Positions 23,500-35,190 of a stretch of DNA of 64,000 nucleotides are shown here, one piece after another (position 1 is the stretch's first letter; each line of letters begins with the position of its first letter). Origin of the DNA: Trichaptum fuscoviolaceum (taxonomy: Eukaryota; Basidiomycota; Agaricomycetes; Hymenochaetales; Trichaptaceae); NCBI GenBank assembly GCA_910574455.1, contig CAJSYZ010000008.1, positions 2,358,707-2,422,706 on the forward strand, read 5' to 3'. Position numbers and translations under genes: made by a program. The notes under the pieces were generated by a model. That model worked only from the letters and a program-made list of their open reading frames with translations. It had not been told where the DNA came from and ran no database searches.

Positions 23500-25177
23500 T
23501 CAAAAGAGACGAAAACTCACGACTAGTAACACCTTTGGCTTCAGAAGCATCCGAATCCCCGGTTTTGTGGAGTCGCGAACACCCAGATCGGTTGCGACCA
23601 GGACTTTCTTCTGGCTCATTCCATGGCTCGGCGTCTGACTCACGTCGGAACAATTCATGATTTGACTGTCGAAGTTTATCCCTGGCTGAGGGAGACTCGG
23701 TTCTAGGTAGACGGAAAAGATGCCGCAAACCATCTTTTCCTTCAGTTTCGCTGCCTCCTCAATCAGCTTCGTTTTCTTCACTGTCTCCCGAACTTGATCG
23801 CGAATATGTGACGGTTCTTGATGACCGGGACAACCGTACTCATATAGAGAGCAGAGGCCGTCAATGAGGTACTGATGTGTTCTATCCGTCGCCCTACTCC
23901 AGGATTCAAGATGACGTTCGTAGGAGTGGATCAGTGCTCTCCAGTGCAAAGCTACAGAAATCGCATGCGTCGGGTTGGCGATTGCACGAACCTCTCCATC
24001 CTTTACGCCACTTGCCGTACGAATGTTTGTGAACGTGTCTTCTAACAGCTCGTTGACCTTATCTCTCCCTCCTGCGACCGCAATGCGTCCTTGCTCATCC
24101 ATTATTTGGATAGAAGACAATCTCGGAGAATATTCCTGCAGGACCTTTAACCAGCGTTCAGCCAATTCTGGCTCTTAGTGAAGATTGGCTCAGGAAGGAC
24201 GACTGAAGTAGATCGGCGACACAAACGACTCACCTTGTGAGTGCATCTGAGAATAGATTTGGTTCAGATCGTCAATCGAGCGAAGGTCGATCCCGAATAA
24301 CGTACGTCGAATCGACCTGTGGATAGTATATACTATCCAGGCTTGGAAAGCATCCTGTATACATCCATGGTATTCGTCGTCGCCAGGCTGGACCCTTTTC
24401 AACGTATCGAGCAAACACTCTCCTAATGCACCTCTCAAATCGTCGTGAAAGTCGTCCACAGTCTTCCCAGTTTGGTTCCGACCATGTATTGAACTTCCAG
24501 CCTTCGTTTGTGTCACCCATCCATCCTGAAGGGTGAAGACAAGTGTTTCAACCCTTCCATTGAGTGCCTCGCAGTCTTTGATTATCTCACTTTCTGAGCA
24601 GAGGTCACCTCTGTCGAGGAAAAAGCGATTGACAGCTTCGGGCGGTCGCCGTATAGTTCTGGTTTGGACTTCGCTGCCTGTCGAGGCGGGTAACAACTGT
24701 TGATTCGGAATACCTACCGAGGAACTCTCGGCGCCAAGGGAGGGTCTTTGGACTATTTGGCTGTGCAAGTCTCGATCGCGAACAAGAATCTTCGGTCCAT
24801 GTTGCACAGCTTTCAATACTTCGGGACCGACATCCGTAGACTCTGTAGCTCTGAAACTCTCGGTATCGCCATCTACACCAGATACTAGGACCGCTCACGG
24901 AAATGCCGAAGTTTAGAGGATCCATTGACTTACTTTGACCCTCCTGCTGTCGATTTGGTCTTCTCCCGATACTGCGCACATTTGACACTGTTTTCCTTGG
25001 AGGCTGCGGGGCGGTGCTCAAGCGCCGGTCATCTTCTACATCATGCTCACGGTCTCGGTCAATGAACCCTTGTTCGATATCTCCGCTGTCGCTCCTCGGC
25101 ACGAACGTAATACAGATGCATAATCGCTGAATCCATGTTGTGATCAGAGACCAAACGCGACCAAGGTAGTCAGTCAT
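23500..25177 (-). CDS. Membrane-anchored protein of unrecognised family, copy 1 (Hsp70 partner)
   Basis: No known domain was recognised. The ATG at 25177 gives MTDYLGRVWSLITTWIQRLC and then ICITFVP, a hydrophobic N-terminal segment that may anchor the protein. A disordered basic region follows, and after an in-phase intron (donor after RQQEGQ) comes a conserved core: RFFLDRGDLCSESEIIKDCE, LRGALGECLLDTL and GCIQDAFQAWIVYTI. A second intron leads to EPELAERWLKVLQEYSPRLS. The distal part holds VALHWRALIHSYERHLESW and a helical stretch RETVKKTKLIEEAAKLKEKM. The C-terminus reads IRMLLKPKVLLV. Every block except the N-terminus has a counterpart in the gene at 29.1-30.9 kb. It is transcribed divergently from Hsp70-like B, with 435 bp between the starts. 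Its 3' end may include one more small exon after gtgagt. Confidence 0.7.
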
Positions 25178-25612
25178 GGTGAACTCTGGTTTGGTCTTTG
25201 TAGGGAGGAAGAGGGACAGGATGAACCGGAGGTAAGAGCTTGCAGCGTCCGTCCTCACAGCATGCTGCATCCTCTTCTGCCATTTACTTACGTCAAGGGA
25301 CACGAGCTTGGCGAGAGCCTGAGGTGGTCGACTGATCGAAATGATTCCATCTTTAGAATATGCTAAGGACTTGGATAGCACTACATAGCGTCTTATGTGA
25401 GAAACAGCATATTAGATGTGGATGGACAGCATCTGTGGGTTCTTCGAAGGACATGCCTTATGCGCACGGTCACGGTGTTGGCAGTTCGACCTCTATTAGG
25501 TCACCCGGTCGCGAGCGCTTCTCTCGAGCCTCGTGCTCAGACATAGGCAATATATGAAGACGATACAGCCTGTAGACGATGATGCTCGACACCCGACACG
25601 CAAGGTAATATT
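25178..25612. promoter_or_regulatory. Shared promoter region of pair 1
   Basis: The 435 bp between two divergent start codons (partner copy 1 to the left, Hsp70-like B to the right) must contain both promoters. No TATA box or perfect nGAAnnTTCn heat-shock element was seen. The equivalent spacer of pair 2 is 362 bp long. Confidence 0.5.
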
Positions 25613-27992
25613 ATGCTATTGCAGACGGTTTCACCGCTACGCCGTCAGCCGTACCAGGGTAATCGTATTGACCTGGTGATTGGCATTGATGTTGGAACAA
25701 CATTCAGTGGCGTATCATATGCTATACTACGTCCTGGAGAGGTTCCTGAAGTAAAGCCAGTGACAACGTAAGCTACACCTTGATTTTCATGCCTTAATTA
25801 ATTATTGACTTGAACAAGTTTCTCTGGTCAGACCCTCACGAACAGCAAAATTCCCTCTATCATCTTCTACGATGATGACGGCACTATACAATCTATCGGT
25901 GCCGAAACTGCGAAGGATGAAGTTGAGTCTGAAGCCTTTGAGAAAGGATGGACGAAGGTCCAATAGTGAGCATCGCATCTTCAGCTATGTACTTTAATAG
26001 AGAATTAAATTCACTTATCTTGCCGCCGGGAATAGCTTCAAAATGCACTTGAGGCCAAGCTCTATGGTGCTCGATACCAACGGCCTTGAGCTAGGGGAGC
26101 TACCTCCAGGGGTATCGGCAGAAAAAGCTATGGGCGATTTCCTCCGATATCTTTTCTCTGAAGCTGTGTCTTTCATAAAAGACGCACACACAGATGGCAT
26201 AAGGATCTGGAGAGAGGTACAAGGCAGGATCAACTTTGTTCTTTCTCACCCAAACGGTTGGACTGGGGTATCGCAGCAGAGAATGCGAAAGAGTGCAATT
26301 TTAGGCAAACTCATCCCCGGAACTGAAGAGGGGAGACGAAGGTTGACGTTTATTACGGAAGGCGAAGCAAGTGCTCTGTCCTGTCTATCTAGTGGACTGG
26401 GCCCGTCGAAATTGGCGGTAGGTATAATTCGTAAATGTCTGCGTTCGATACTAATGATGAGTAGCCGGGATTTCGTTTTGTTGTGGCTGATGCAGGTGGC
26501 GGAACACTTGACATATCAAGCTACCGTGTCAATGGTGTGAATCCCATCGAGCTTGAAGAGATTGCGTGTGCTGATTGTATGTCCAGTATCTTCTCTCGTT
26601 CATCCCCTTTCGGATTAATTTGCTTCACGAACAGGTCGCTTTGCCGGGTCGATATTCGTGAATAGAGAGATGTCAGTTCTGTTGTCAAGTAAGTCGGAGA
26701 TTCCGGGTAATGTGCACATGTGACTAAGGAGGTTGGTTCAGGAAAACTGAAAGACTCGAAGTATGAAGACGATCTAACCGAAATCGTCAAAACGTTCGAT
26801 ACGAAAGCAAAGAAGGAGTATGACGGAGAGATGCCCTATGGATTAGTGAGGGTCGGAGGACGACGAGAGAGGAACGAATCCCTGGGTATCCAAAATGGAT
26901 ACTTAAAGCTTTCTAAGTAATATCCTTTTTTCTTCACAAACTACACGCTAACATTGCTTCAGCGAGGAATTTGCTAGGTGTTTTGCGTTTTCTGTCGCAC
27001 AAGCGATAGAATCCATTCAAAAGCAGATGAACGATTGTGGAAGTACTGAGATAGTATGTCCTATTATAACCTATAGTTTTCCTCCATGCTCACGCGTCAA
27101 GCTAGCCTGTGTGGTTGGTTGGAGGATTTGGGAATAGTCCTTTCCTTTTGAAGAAGTTGCGAGAAGCGTTTGAAGACGAAGGCTCGACTGTTAGCCGTCC
27201 AAATGATAATATGTGAATCGCAAGCTTTAGCCATTCAGCTTTATCCAATCTAACATGTTCACAATAAAGATCGAAGGCTGTGGCCAATGGCGCGGTACTT
27301 CATTTTCTTGATCATGCGGTGAAAAGCAGGCTCAGCAAAGCATCATATGGAACGTTGTGCTTCACGAACTTCTGTCCCATGATCGCTGAACACCGAGAGC
27401 GGGAGGAGCTGGTTCGACTTGATCCGTTAAGCGAGAGTTTGATGATAGGACCCAAGTTTATCTGTATGTTACGAAAGGTATGTAATACTGGCTTCTCCAT
27501 TAACGAAACGAGTAATCTAACGAAGCCTCTTTAAGGGAACTACAATCCAGGAAAACATGGCTTTGTCAGAGTCGTTCGTTCGTAGGGTTACATCTACAGA
27601 CACTGCCAAGAGATTTAGAACAGAAGTATATCGCTTTGATGGAGATGGTCCTGCTCCTGCTTGGTACGTCGAGAATGACGGTAAGTTGCGTAGGTTGAAT
27701 GTTGGAAGCAGAAATGTACTAACTATTTTCAAGACAGCATTAAAAAACACTGCACCCTCTCTGCTGACCTTTCAGAGTTGTGCACTGAGGCAAATAAAGC
27801 CATGTCTAATGGACTTCTCATCGGATCTATAAAGTACTGGATGCTTGAATTTGATATAGAGCTGAGGCTGGGGAAAGTCGAGTTAGAGGCAAGGGTCAAA
27901 TGGAACATAGATGTGAGTTATTATGCACCTAGAATTTGACATCTTGGGTATTGACAAGGATGCCTCATGTTTCGTAGGGTAAAACAGAATAG
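25613..27992 (+). CDS. HSPA12-like atypical Hsp70 ATPase, paralogue B
   Basis: The ATG at 25613 gives MLLQTVSPLRRQPYQGN, then IGIDVGTTFSGVSYAILRPG (phosphate 1). The donor after PVT joins in phase to TFSGQTLTNSKIPSIIFYDD. The next junction yields YFKMHLRPSSMVLDTNGLEL and the long exon up to FITEGEASALSCLSSGLGP. Phosphate 2 is FRFVVADAGGGTLDISSYRV. Later blocks are CRFAGSIFVNREMSVLLS, KYEDDLTEIVKTFDTKAKKE, the nucleotide motif VWLVGGFGNSPFLLKKLREA (about 27110-27170), KAVANGAVLHFLDHAVKSRL, and a terminal domain FDIELRLGKVELEARVKWNI. The last small exon is GKTE-stop at 27990-27992. About nine introns, all short. It is a near twin of paralogue A, in opposite orientation 22 kb away. Role: ATP-driven chaperone-like or sensor protein, client unknown. 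Confidence 0.85.
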
Positions 27993-29107
27993 TGAGTAGT
28001 CAACCACTTCCCTTCTGCAGGCGAGTAAAACGAACATCTGACTGAAGCTCTATAGCGGTCCAGTCAGTATTGTGTATGAGGACTAATTTTTTTCATACAT
28101 AGAGTTCTTGACCCCTTTTGACACTACACGCTCTTATGTATTTTTCCTCGTTTACTTTAATCATACGTCTGGTGTGACGACAGTCATGAGAACCGCGAGG
28201 CTGAGGCGAAGGCAAGTCGCGACTGCCCTAGACTCGAGCCAGCCACTGATTTATCGGGTGATTGGTCATGACAAGCGACTGCTTTAACTTACTACGTCTT
28301 TTCGAAGTCTCGATGATTTCAAAGTAACAGGACAGTAGTGTTCTCGTCGTTCCAGTTCTACTTTGCAGTAGCTTCTTGAAGGTTTAAAGCTCCGATCAAA
28401 ACTTGAACTGAGGCAGTGTTGCCTCCTCGGACTCGGAGTCCTCCGACGACCGTTGAAGTTACGATTTACTCTCCTTTCCTTTAACATTTCTTTGACATCG
28501 TGAAGCACTGAGCCGGCATTTCTCGAACTTCATATATTACATGCGTACGGAATCCAGGAAGTGGCTATGGTCCGACAACCAGGCTGACTATACTGGACTA
28601 AAATCAGTCGTCTCGACAATGGAGTCCCCGTTCTCAGTTCTGTGGGAAGAGGACGAGCATCTCTCGACAGCAATTTTATTCGAAATCTGATTCTAAAATA
28701 GAAAGCTTTGGTGTACTCTCCTACGTTAGGCCACGACAACGTCAAGGATTGGTGCGATGGGTAACTATGCAAATGCAAGGTTTCAACATCGTCAACTTGA
28801 AATTGTTTGTTCGCCTGACGTCCTTACGCACGGTAGGAACACATACTGCCTCACGGCCAACATTGTAATATGCGACTTTATGACTTGATGTGGCCATACA
28901 ATAGTTTCGAGGTTCTTCCTTAGAAAATCGACCGGCAGCAGAATGACCACTGTGGGTTCTTCGCAGACAGAACCTTTCAACGCGTCAGAACTGTGAAAGT
29001 CTGATAAAGCCGTAAAATGGACGAAAACACGCGGAACATACAGAACTAGAAGACAAAGGAGGAAAATATGGTGCGTACTGTATGCACTACTAATGTGACG
29101 GCCTACT
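27993..29107. other. Gene-poor spacer between the two gene pairs
   Basis: About 1.1 kb between the stop of Hsp70-like B and the stop of partner copy 2. An open stretch of 48 codons at about 28541-28700 (right strand; contains TGLKSVVSTMESPFSVLWEE) looks somewhat coding but matches nothing recognised. A mirrored light/dark pattern of short frames gives no gene. It could be decayed coding DNA left from the duplication. Confidence 0.35.
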
Positions 29108-30903
29108 CTATGGTAAAATGACTTCTGGCTTCAACAGGATCCTCGGCTTTACACAGTTTTTGGACGACCTTTCGCGCATCCCAGCGGAAATGGAACAAAG
29201 AACCTGTTCAATCGAGCTCCTTCTGTTGGCCCTGGTGCTCATTGGAAGTGCTTGTGCAGAGCTCGCCTCCGTAGCATCATATACGGTTCCTGGCTTTATG
29301 AAGAAAGCTTCAATGGCGGTCGAGAATATGCGAGTCAGAACGTGATCTGCCAGTTGCGCAGTGCTTTCCACAATGCGGCTTTTCGAGACCAAATGCCGGA
29401 CCTTATCGTCAAAGGAAGTAGCGTATGGTGCATTGCCCGCCAACGAGAAGATCGTTAACAGGCCTTGGACAATTTTATCTCGAAATTGCCTGGAAGCTGC
29501 TTCATGGCAAGGATGCGACTTTGCGTGTCGATATGCGATAGCCCTCCAATGTAGTACAAAAGGCTCTCTTTCCCCTAAAAGGTAATTAGATACCTACTTT
29601 CCATGCCTTTCGACAAAGACTCACCTTGTTCTAACATTCTGGTTACGATCAGATCCAGATCTACCTCTTCGCCTGCATGTACAGACTTCAGGTCCTTCCA
29701 AAGGCCTGCATTCATGCCCTCTGCATCGTGCATGTGAGCAAATATTACCTTTCCAAGACTGCAGACAGGGGCGCACCGTGTTTCTCTACCTCTGCCTCGA
29801 TGTCCGCAAAGTACTTTCCAGCGTCGTCTCTTCCAGGAAAACTCGCGTTGAATGAAACAGAGTTTACCACATGACATACACTAAACACCATCCACGCCTG
29901 TACGGCATCTTGAAGATGTCCTTCAAAGTCGAGATCGCTCGTTGTGCTTTCCACAAGCATGTCATGAAGCCGTTTTCCTATAGCAGAGTGCAGCTCGTCT
30001 GTATCTACCAGGCTTCCCTTCGTCTCATGCAGCTTCACTGACTGTATGTCATTGTTCTGGATCTCATCTGAAACATAGAGCAAGTCGATCGCAAGAGCCG
30101 CAATGTCTGCATTCAACTTCTTGCACGTGCTCACCACTTCCATCTCCGAGCAGCTATCTGTGCGATCGCCGAAGAAACGCAAAACACGACTGTCGTACTT
30201 CGATAGCCTCACGTATGATGGTGGGACTACATCTGTCTTTCCCGAGGGCTGCTGGCCTGGAAGAGATGGAGGTGTGCCGATTTGGTGCGATTGGACCACT
30301 TCTTGCGATCGAGGATCATTTGAGGCAGTTTGCAAAGAGGAAAGAATGTCCCTTTCGTAATCAACAGGGGTTCTCTCTACAACATTTGGACGTAGACGTT
30401 TACGCTGTGGTGGAGTGTGTTTCCTCTGGCCGTCGCTTGGAAGTGGTTCAGCAAGGGAATGAGTCCTCTTGCGTCTCGGCGATATAGTTACGGTCTTATT
30501 GTCCCGTATAGTGGGACTGCTTTCAATTGCGCCTATACCAAACGTCAGGAAAGAACTGTCAAAAAAACGTTTGTTACGGACCAGCGCTCCCGAGAAATTG
30601 CTTCGCTTGGTAGTGAATGAGTGTGTCACTTCCTCCGCTCCCTACGCTAAGATATCTGCCACTCTCGCTTGGCGGGTCCGGGGAGCTCCTGAATATTTCG
30701 CCAGTTTTCTGGGCAATTTGGACCACGGGACCCTTTACTGGTGACTTCTGAGAGCGTACAGGATTGTGTTCTTCTCTAGATGCGACGCCATTGATGGAGT
30801 GGCTTTGATTACCCCATGAACACCTCCGGAAGAGTGAGAGAAGTACGGCGATCATAGCGGAAAGAAATATGACGACAAGAAATGTTCGACCGAGGTCGGC
30901 CAT
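29108..30903 (-). CDS. Membrane-anchored protein of unrecognised family, copy 2 (Hsp70 partner)
   Basis: Paralogue of the gene at 23.5-25.2 kb. The ATG at 30903 starts MADLGRTFLVVIFLSAMIAV and LLSLFRRC, a clear membrane anchor with a basic stop-transfer end. A disordered region follows; a short intron (donor after RYLS, about 40 nt) restores phase into RSNFSGALVRNKRF. The core matches copy 1: RVLRFFGDRTDSCSEMEVVS, ELHSAIGKRLHDMLVES, GHLQDAVQAWMVFSVCHVV. Later exons give MHDAEGMNAGLWKDLKSVHA, then REPFVLHWRAIAYRHA, DDKVRHLVSKSRIVESTAQL and the end KPRILLKPEVILP with a stop at 29108. The shared patterns RFFxDRxDxCSExE, QDAxQAW and LHWRA define the family. It is divergent from Hsp70-like C, 362 bp start to start. 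Function is unknown; genomic pairing suggests work with the Hsp70. Confidence 0.7.
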
Positions 30904-31265
30904 TTCACCAGTTAAGGTCTACGTCGTTTTCCTTACGGGCTATTTAATACTGCACATCTCCCACACCACGAATTCGCCAAATGTTTCTGCATAGATGCGT
31001 GCAAACAGTTGTATGTCGATAATTAATCGAGTAAGGTTCCTAAACCCTACATGCTCCTACCTGCTTTGTTGAACGTGGTGTGTTGCATGTCATAATTATG
31101 ATCCTCTAATGAACCAACCCTCCAGCATCGAACGGCGCGTAGTACGCACTCCTGGTGCCAGTTTTACGACCATATTAAACACGCTATTTGCCCTTCACTT
31201 AAATGAATGCATCAAGCCCCGGGACTTGATCTAAGTATCCGAGAGTCCTTATTGGATAAACCAAC
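30904..31265. promoter_or_regulatory. Shared promoter region of pair 2
   Basis: The 362 bp between the divergent start codons of partner copy 2 and Hsp70-like C. By eye it is not obviously similar to the spacer of pair 1. No clear heat-shock element or TATA box was seen. Confidence 0.5.
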
Positions 31266-33653
31266 ATGTCTTCCTCATCAGAGCTTCGACTCCTCAAGCC
31301 CCAGCCTTTTCAAGGAGATCGAGTGTCAATCGTCATTGGCATAGATGTGGGAACAACATTCAGTGGCGTCTCCTACGCTATACTGCGCCCCGGAGAAGTG
31401 CCAAAGATTCAGCCCGTAACTCGGTGCGTACTATCTGTGCGGAGCCGGAGAGGAACTTTGCTTACATAGAAGCCTTTGAACTAAAGCTTTTCTGATCAAG
31501 ATAATGGGGACAGCAAGTTGCCTTCGGTCATTTATTATGACGAGGATATGAAGCCCGTGGCCATTGGCGCTGCTTGCACTAAAGACACTGTAATAGAGGA
31601 CGCCGAAGAAAGAGGGTGGGTAAAAGTCGAACAGTCAGTAATCCGCTCTCGCCTTGATCCTTCCCGAAGGTAGATGTTGATATCTCATTAGCTTCAAGAT
31701 GCACCTCCGGCCGTCTAGTATGAAGCTGGAAACCAATGGCCTCGAGATGAAGCCACTGCCCGACGGAACGTCTGCAGAGGATGTCATGGCTGATTTCCTC
31801 CGGTATCTGTTCGACGAGACCGGTAAATATATCACTGACTTCCATGCCGATGGGCCAAACGTTTGGCCAGAAGTTCGTGATCGAGCAAATTTTGTTTTGG
31901 CTCATCCAAATGGCTGGACTGGGCCTTCTCAGCAGAAGATGCGAAGGAGCGCCATTCGAGCAGGTCTGGTTCCAAACATTTCCGAAAGCCTTATGCGTAT
32001 CTCATTCGTCACGGAAGGCGAAGCGAGTGCATTGGCCTGTCTTTCTGGAGGGCTGGGTCCTGAGTGTCTCGAGGTAACGTCCCTTTCCAACCTGCTTGTC
32101 TTATTCTGAACATCGACTAGCCCGGTTTTCGGTTTATGGTTTTGGATGCGGGAGGGGGAACGCTTGACGTCGACAGTTACGAAGTCACCAAGGTCAATCC
32201 CGTTGAACTCAAGGAGTTGGCTCGACCAGATTGTATGTCCTTCCGGCAAATCGCAATGTACCCGATTTGCTTACATTCCATCACCTACGATCAGGTCGTT
32301 TTGCTGGTTCAGTCTTTGTTAATATGGCTGCGAGAGAAGTGATGGAACGTGAGTGGATTATGGGCTTTGTGAAGGCGATACAAATGTTGACAGGCTCGCA
32401 TTAGGGAAGCTGCATAACTCGCGATTTGACGAGCCTTTACTTTTGGACGACGCAGTCAACTACTTCGATCAGTTCACGAAGCGACAGTTTGACTCGGATA
32501 GCGATTCGGGTTTAGTTCGAATAGGCGACCGGAGAGCCAGCGATCCAAAGCTGGGGGTCCGAGGCGGATATTTGAAACTTACGCGGTATGTCATAAAACT
32601 ACTTCTTTTTGCTTTGTCTGAAGACAAGTCTTTCAGAGAGCAGCTTCAGGAAACTTACGAATTCTCTGTCAGAGAAGCGGTCGATTCTATCAGGGAACAA
32701 GTGAAGGAGTGTGGAAACATATTGATGGTATTCTTCCTTATCAATCTGCTACTTATCTTGTTCTCTCACTGTCTGTTTAGCCAGTGTGGTTGGTCGGAGG
32801 TTTCGCGGCAAGTCCATGGCTTGCATCTCAACTACAGTTTGTGTTGGAACCGGAGGGAATACGTGTTCTTCGTCCTGATACGAATGTGTACGTCTTATTG
32901 TCCTTCATTGTAATATCTCTTACAGGATCTCATCCATGTAGATCAAAAGCAGTCGCAAATGGCACCATTCTGTATTATCTGGACCGGTCTGTAACGACTC
33001 GAGTGTCCAAAGTATCGTATGGTATTCCTTGTTGCACGATATTCAATTCGCAGGATCCAGAACACCAGAAGCGATCACACCTGACGTATGTCAAACCTTT
33101 ATCCGGGGAACGAGTACTGGACGGAAGATTCGATTGTATAATCGAGAGGGTATGTCTCGAATTTAAGTGGCAATTGTCAAGTGTTGCTCAGGCCGTGATG
33201 GCTCAGGGAATTTCTGTCGAAGAAAGCAAGACTTTTAGCCGGGCATATTTTCTGGAAACCATTACGAAAGGGGTTCTCTCTCGCTGTAATGTTGACCTCC
33301 ATAGTTACGACGGGGATTTGCCAGTGCCTTATTGGTATACAGATAACAAAGGTACGTCTACTTTATATACTTATTGATAAATAGAATCCATTCACAGATA
33401 CTTAACCAGACAAAATCCGCAATTCATGTAAACTTTCAGCCGACCTTTCAGAGCTCTTTTCTGGACAGCATATCATTTCTTCAACAGGCAAGAGCTATCT
33501 TCAGGCACATTTCAGCGTTGAGCTGCAGTTCGGCACAACGGAATTGCAGGCAAAGATTACTTGGACAGGCAAGGATGTAAGTAAATGTATGAAGCATTGC
33601 GAGTCATCTCTTTACTGAAGAATCCTACTTCACAGGGGAGTAAGAGGCAGTGA
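31266..33653 (+). CDS. HSPA12-like atypical Hsp70 ATPase, paralogue C
   Basis: The ATG at 31266 gives MSSSSELRLLKPQPFQGDRV and then IVIGIDVGTTFSGVSYAILR. Exon 2 reads DSKLPSVIYYDEDMKPVAIG. Exon 3 has KMHLRPSSMKLETNGLEMKP ... FVTEGEASALACLSGGLGPE. Phosphate 2 is FRFMVLDAGGGTLDVDSYEV. Next come RLALGKLHNSRFDEPLLLDD, RIGDRRASDPKLGVRGGYLK, the nucleotide motif MWLVGGFAASPWLASQLQFV, and KAVANGTILYYLDRSVTTRV. The end is LELQFGTTELQAKITWTGKD, a final intron and GSKRQ-stop at 33651-33653. All joins checked are in phase. It is more diverged from A and B than they are from each other. It carries a different N-terminal leader of about 20 residues, which may set a different location or partner. Confidence 0.85.
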
Positions 33654-34720
33654 GCTCATTCATACATTCAGTAATGAATGGATCTAACACATTCCGCAGG
33701 GGTCCCGTGCAAATATTGTATGAGGAGTAGATTTGCAAGAACGTATGTTTGCGGTATGTGCATTTCTGGTCAATGTGCCTCTGGCGTGCCAGCTTGACAG
33801 CAGCATTTTTTTTCTCATACCAGGCGGGTTGTTTTTCAAGGACTTTCACCACACTACAAGAACATGTAGCATTTGCCTTCCGGGTGACTCTGGTAGCGTG
33901 CAAATAACTTAGGAATGAATTTGACTGTGTCGGCTATACATTAAATCTGTCCTTCACTACGTGTCATCCCTCGAACGTACTTGCATCAAGTTGTCACTTA
34001 TATGTGACGGACATTGAACGTCTCGCTTTAGCGTACCTGAACTGAGATCGTTCTTCGATTTGACGCCACGATAGTCACAGAGTGCGAGAGGATGGTCGAA
34101 GGCCGGGTGGATCGGACGCCATAGTTTGGTCAATACAACAAATAAATTGTAAATAAACTATAACGCTCGGTCAGCTCATCTCTTCATCCCATCGCAAGAC
34201 CTCGAAGTAATGAACGTGCCGACACCCTTGGGCGTCATTTACACACCAAGGATGGCCTCCGAGATGTCTCTGATTGTGGGGATTTGACTTCGATAGAGAA
34301 GAGATGGTACGCGCGGTATGGATGCAATGGAAGATATGTTCCCGTCCCCTACAGGCCCACATAAAGCCAGCATCATGTAATGTCCGCTAGTAACTCACAG
34401 GAGGTTGAAACGATCATAGCCAGGTTTCTGCGTGTAATACGTCAAGTACAATAGAACCTTGCAATATAATGCAAGAGTTTTTTAATGCGTTCAGGTACAG
34501 TAGGTAGCTCGACAGATATTGACGAAGAGTTGCCATAGACTAGATTAGTAGTTAGAATCATGGAATATAAGAATACGATACTTTAGCATTTTTGTTGACA
34601 AGAGACGCTACAGCATTGAGGAATATATGAAGGCAGGCCCGGGAAACCAGCGCCAGTTTCGGTCCAGTTTCTGTACTAGTAGTAGGCGCCCCTCCTCCCT
34701 TCTTCGCACCTCTGCCTGCG
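33654..34720. other. Gene-poor stretch, start of a 7.7-kb low-gene region
   Basis: 3' flank of Hsp70-like C and about 1 kb without a supportable gene. Frames on both strands are short. No repeat or mobile-element signature was recognised. Confidence 0.35.
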
Positions 34721-35190
34721 ATGGCACCCTTCGACACCAACCACGACAACGGGCAGCACACCCTCGTGCTCACGTACAATCCATTATCACCCTCGACTTT
34801 AGTACCAGCGGGCGCTCACTCACTCCCGTTGGCAGTGGAGGTCCTCAGGATGCCGGCAGTATGTATGCCCGGCACAGGCGCAGGCGCGAGCAACAAGGCT
34901 TCAAAGGACAGGGATTTGTTGAGGAGGCACTACGGGCTGGGCCCTCCGCCGCTGTTGCGAGGGCCCGCTTGACCCCACGGATATCGGTATGTACTGCATT
35001 TCATTAGACTCGCAAGCCAGTCGATCTGGTTTACGATGAATATTATCTCATCCTTATTCGACTATAATCATCATCCTCCGAGTCAATCCATCAGTTTCAC
35101 CCGCATTCGACGTAAAGTCATTTTACGAGCAGTTGATCACGACTTCCTCGCTATCGACTTTGCTAAAGGAGAACGAGCTGCTGCCCGGTG
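34721..35190 (+). pseudogene. Frameshifted 5' fragment resembling VPS51 (GARP/EARP subunit)
   Basis: VPS51 links the GARP tether to SNAREs in endosome-to-Golgi traffic. The first piece starts MAPFDTNHDNGQHTLVL and contains KDRDLLRRHYGLGPP, like the LRxxYGL box near the VPS51 N-terminus. The expected next words, PLDPTDI, are there (about 34965-34988) but in another frame, so one indel separates them. After an intron-like gap the second piece (about 35094-35185) reads SPAFDVKSFYEQLITTSSLS and TLLKENELL, the hallmark of the VPS51 coiled-coil start. The continuation seen in the family (a Glu-Ile-Arg then Leu-Asp run) is absent. The reading is therefore a truncated, broken copy. An intact gene with a miscalled exon is less likely. 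Confidence 0.55.

Noticed and set aside
25178..31265. Heat-shock elements in the shared promoters of the Hsp70 pairs
   Set aside because: Only a TTCGAA near 25441 was found, without the two-base spacing of nGAAnnTTCn units.
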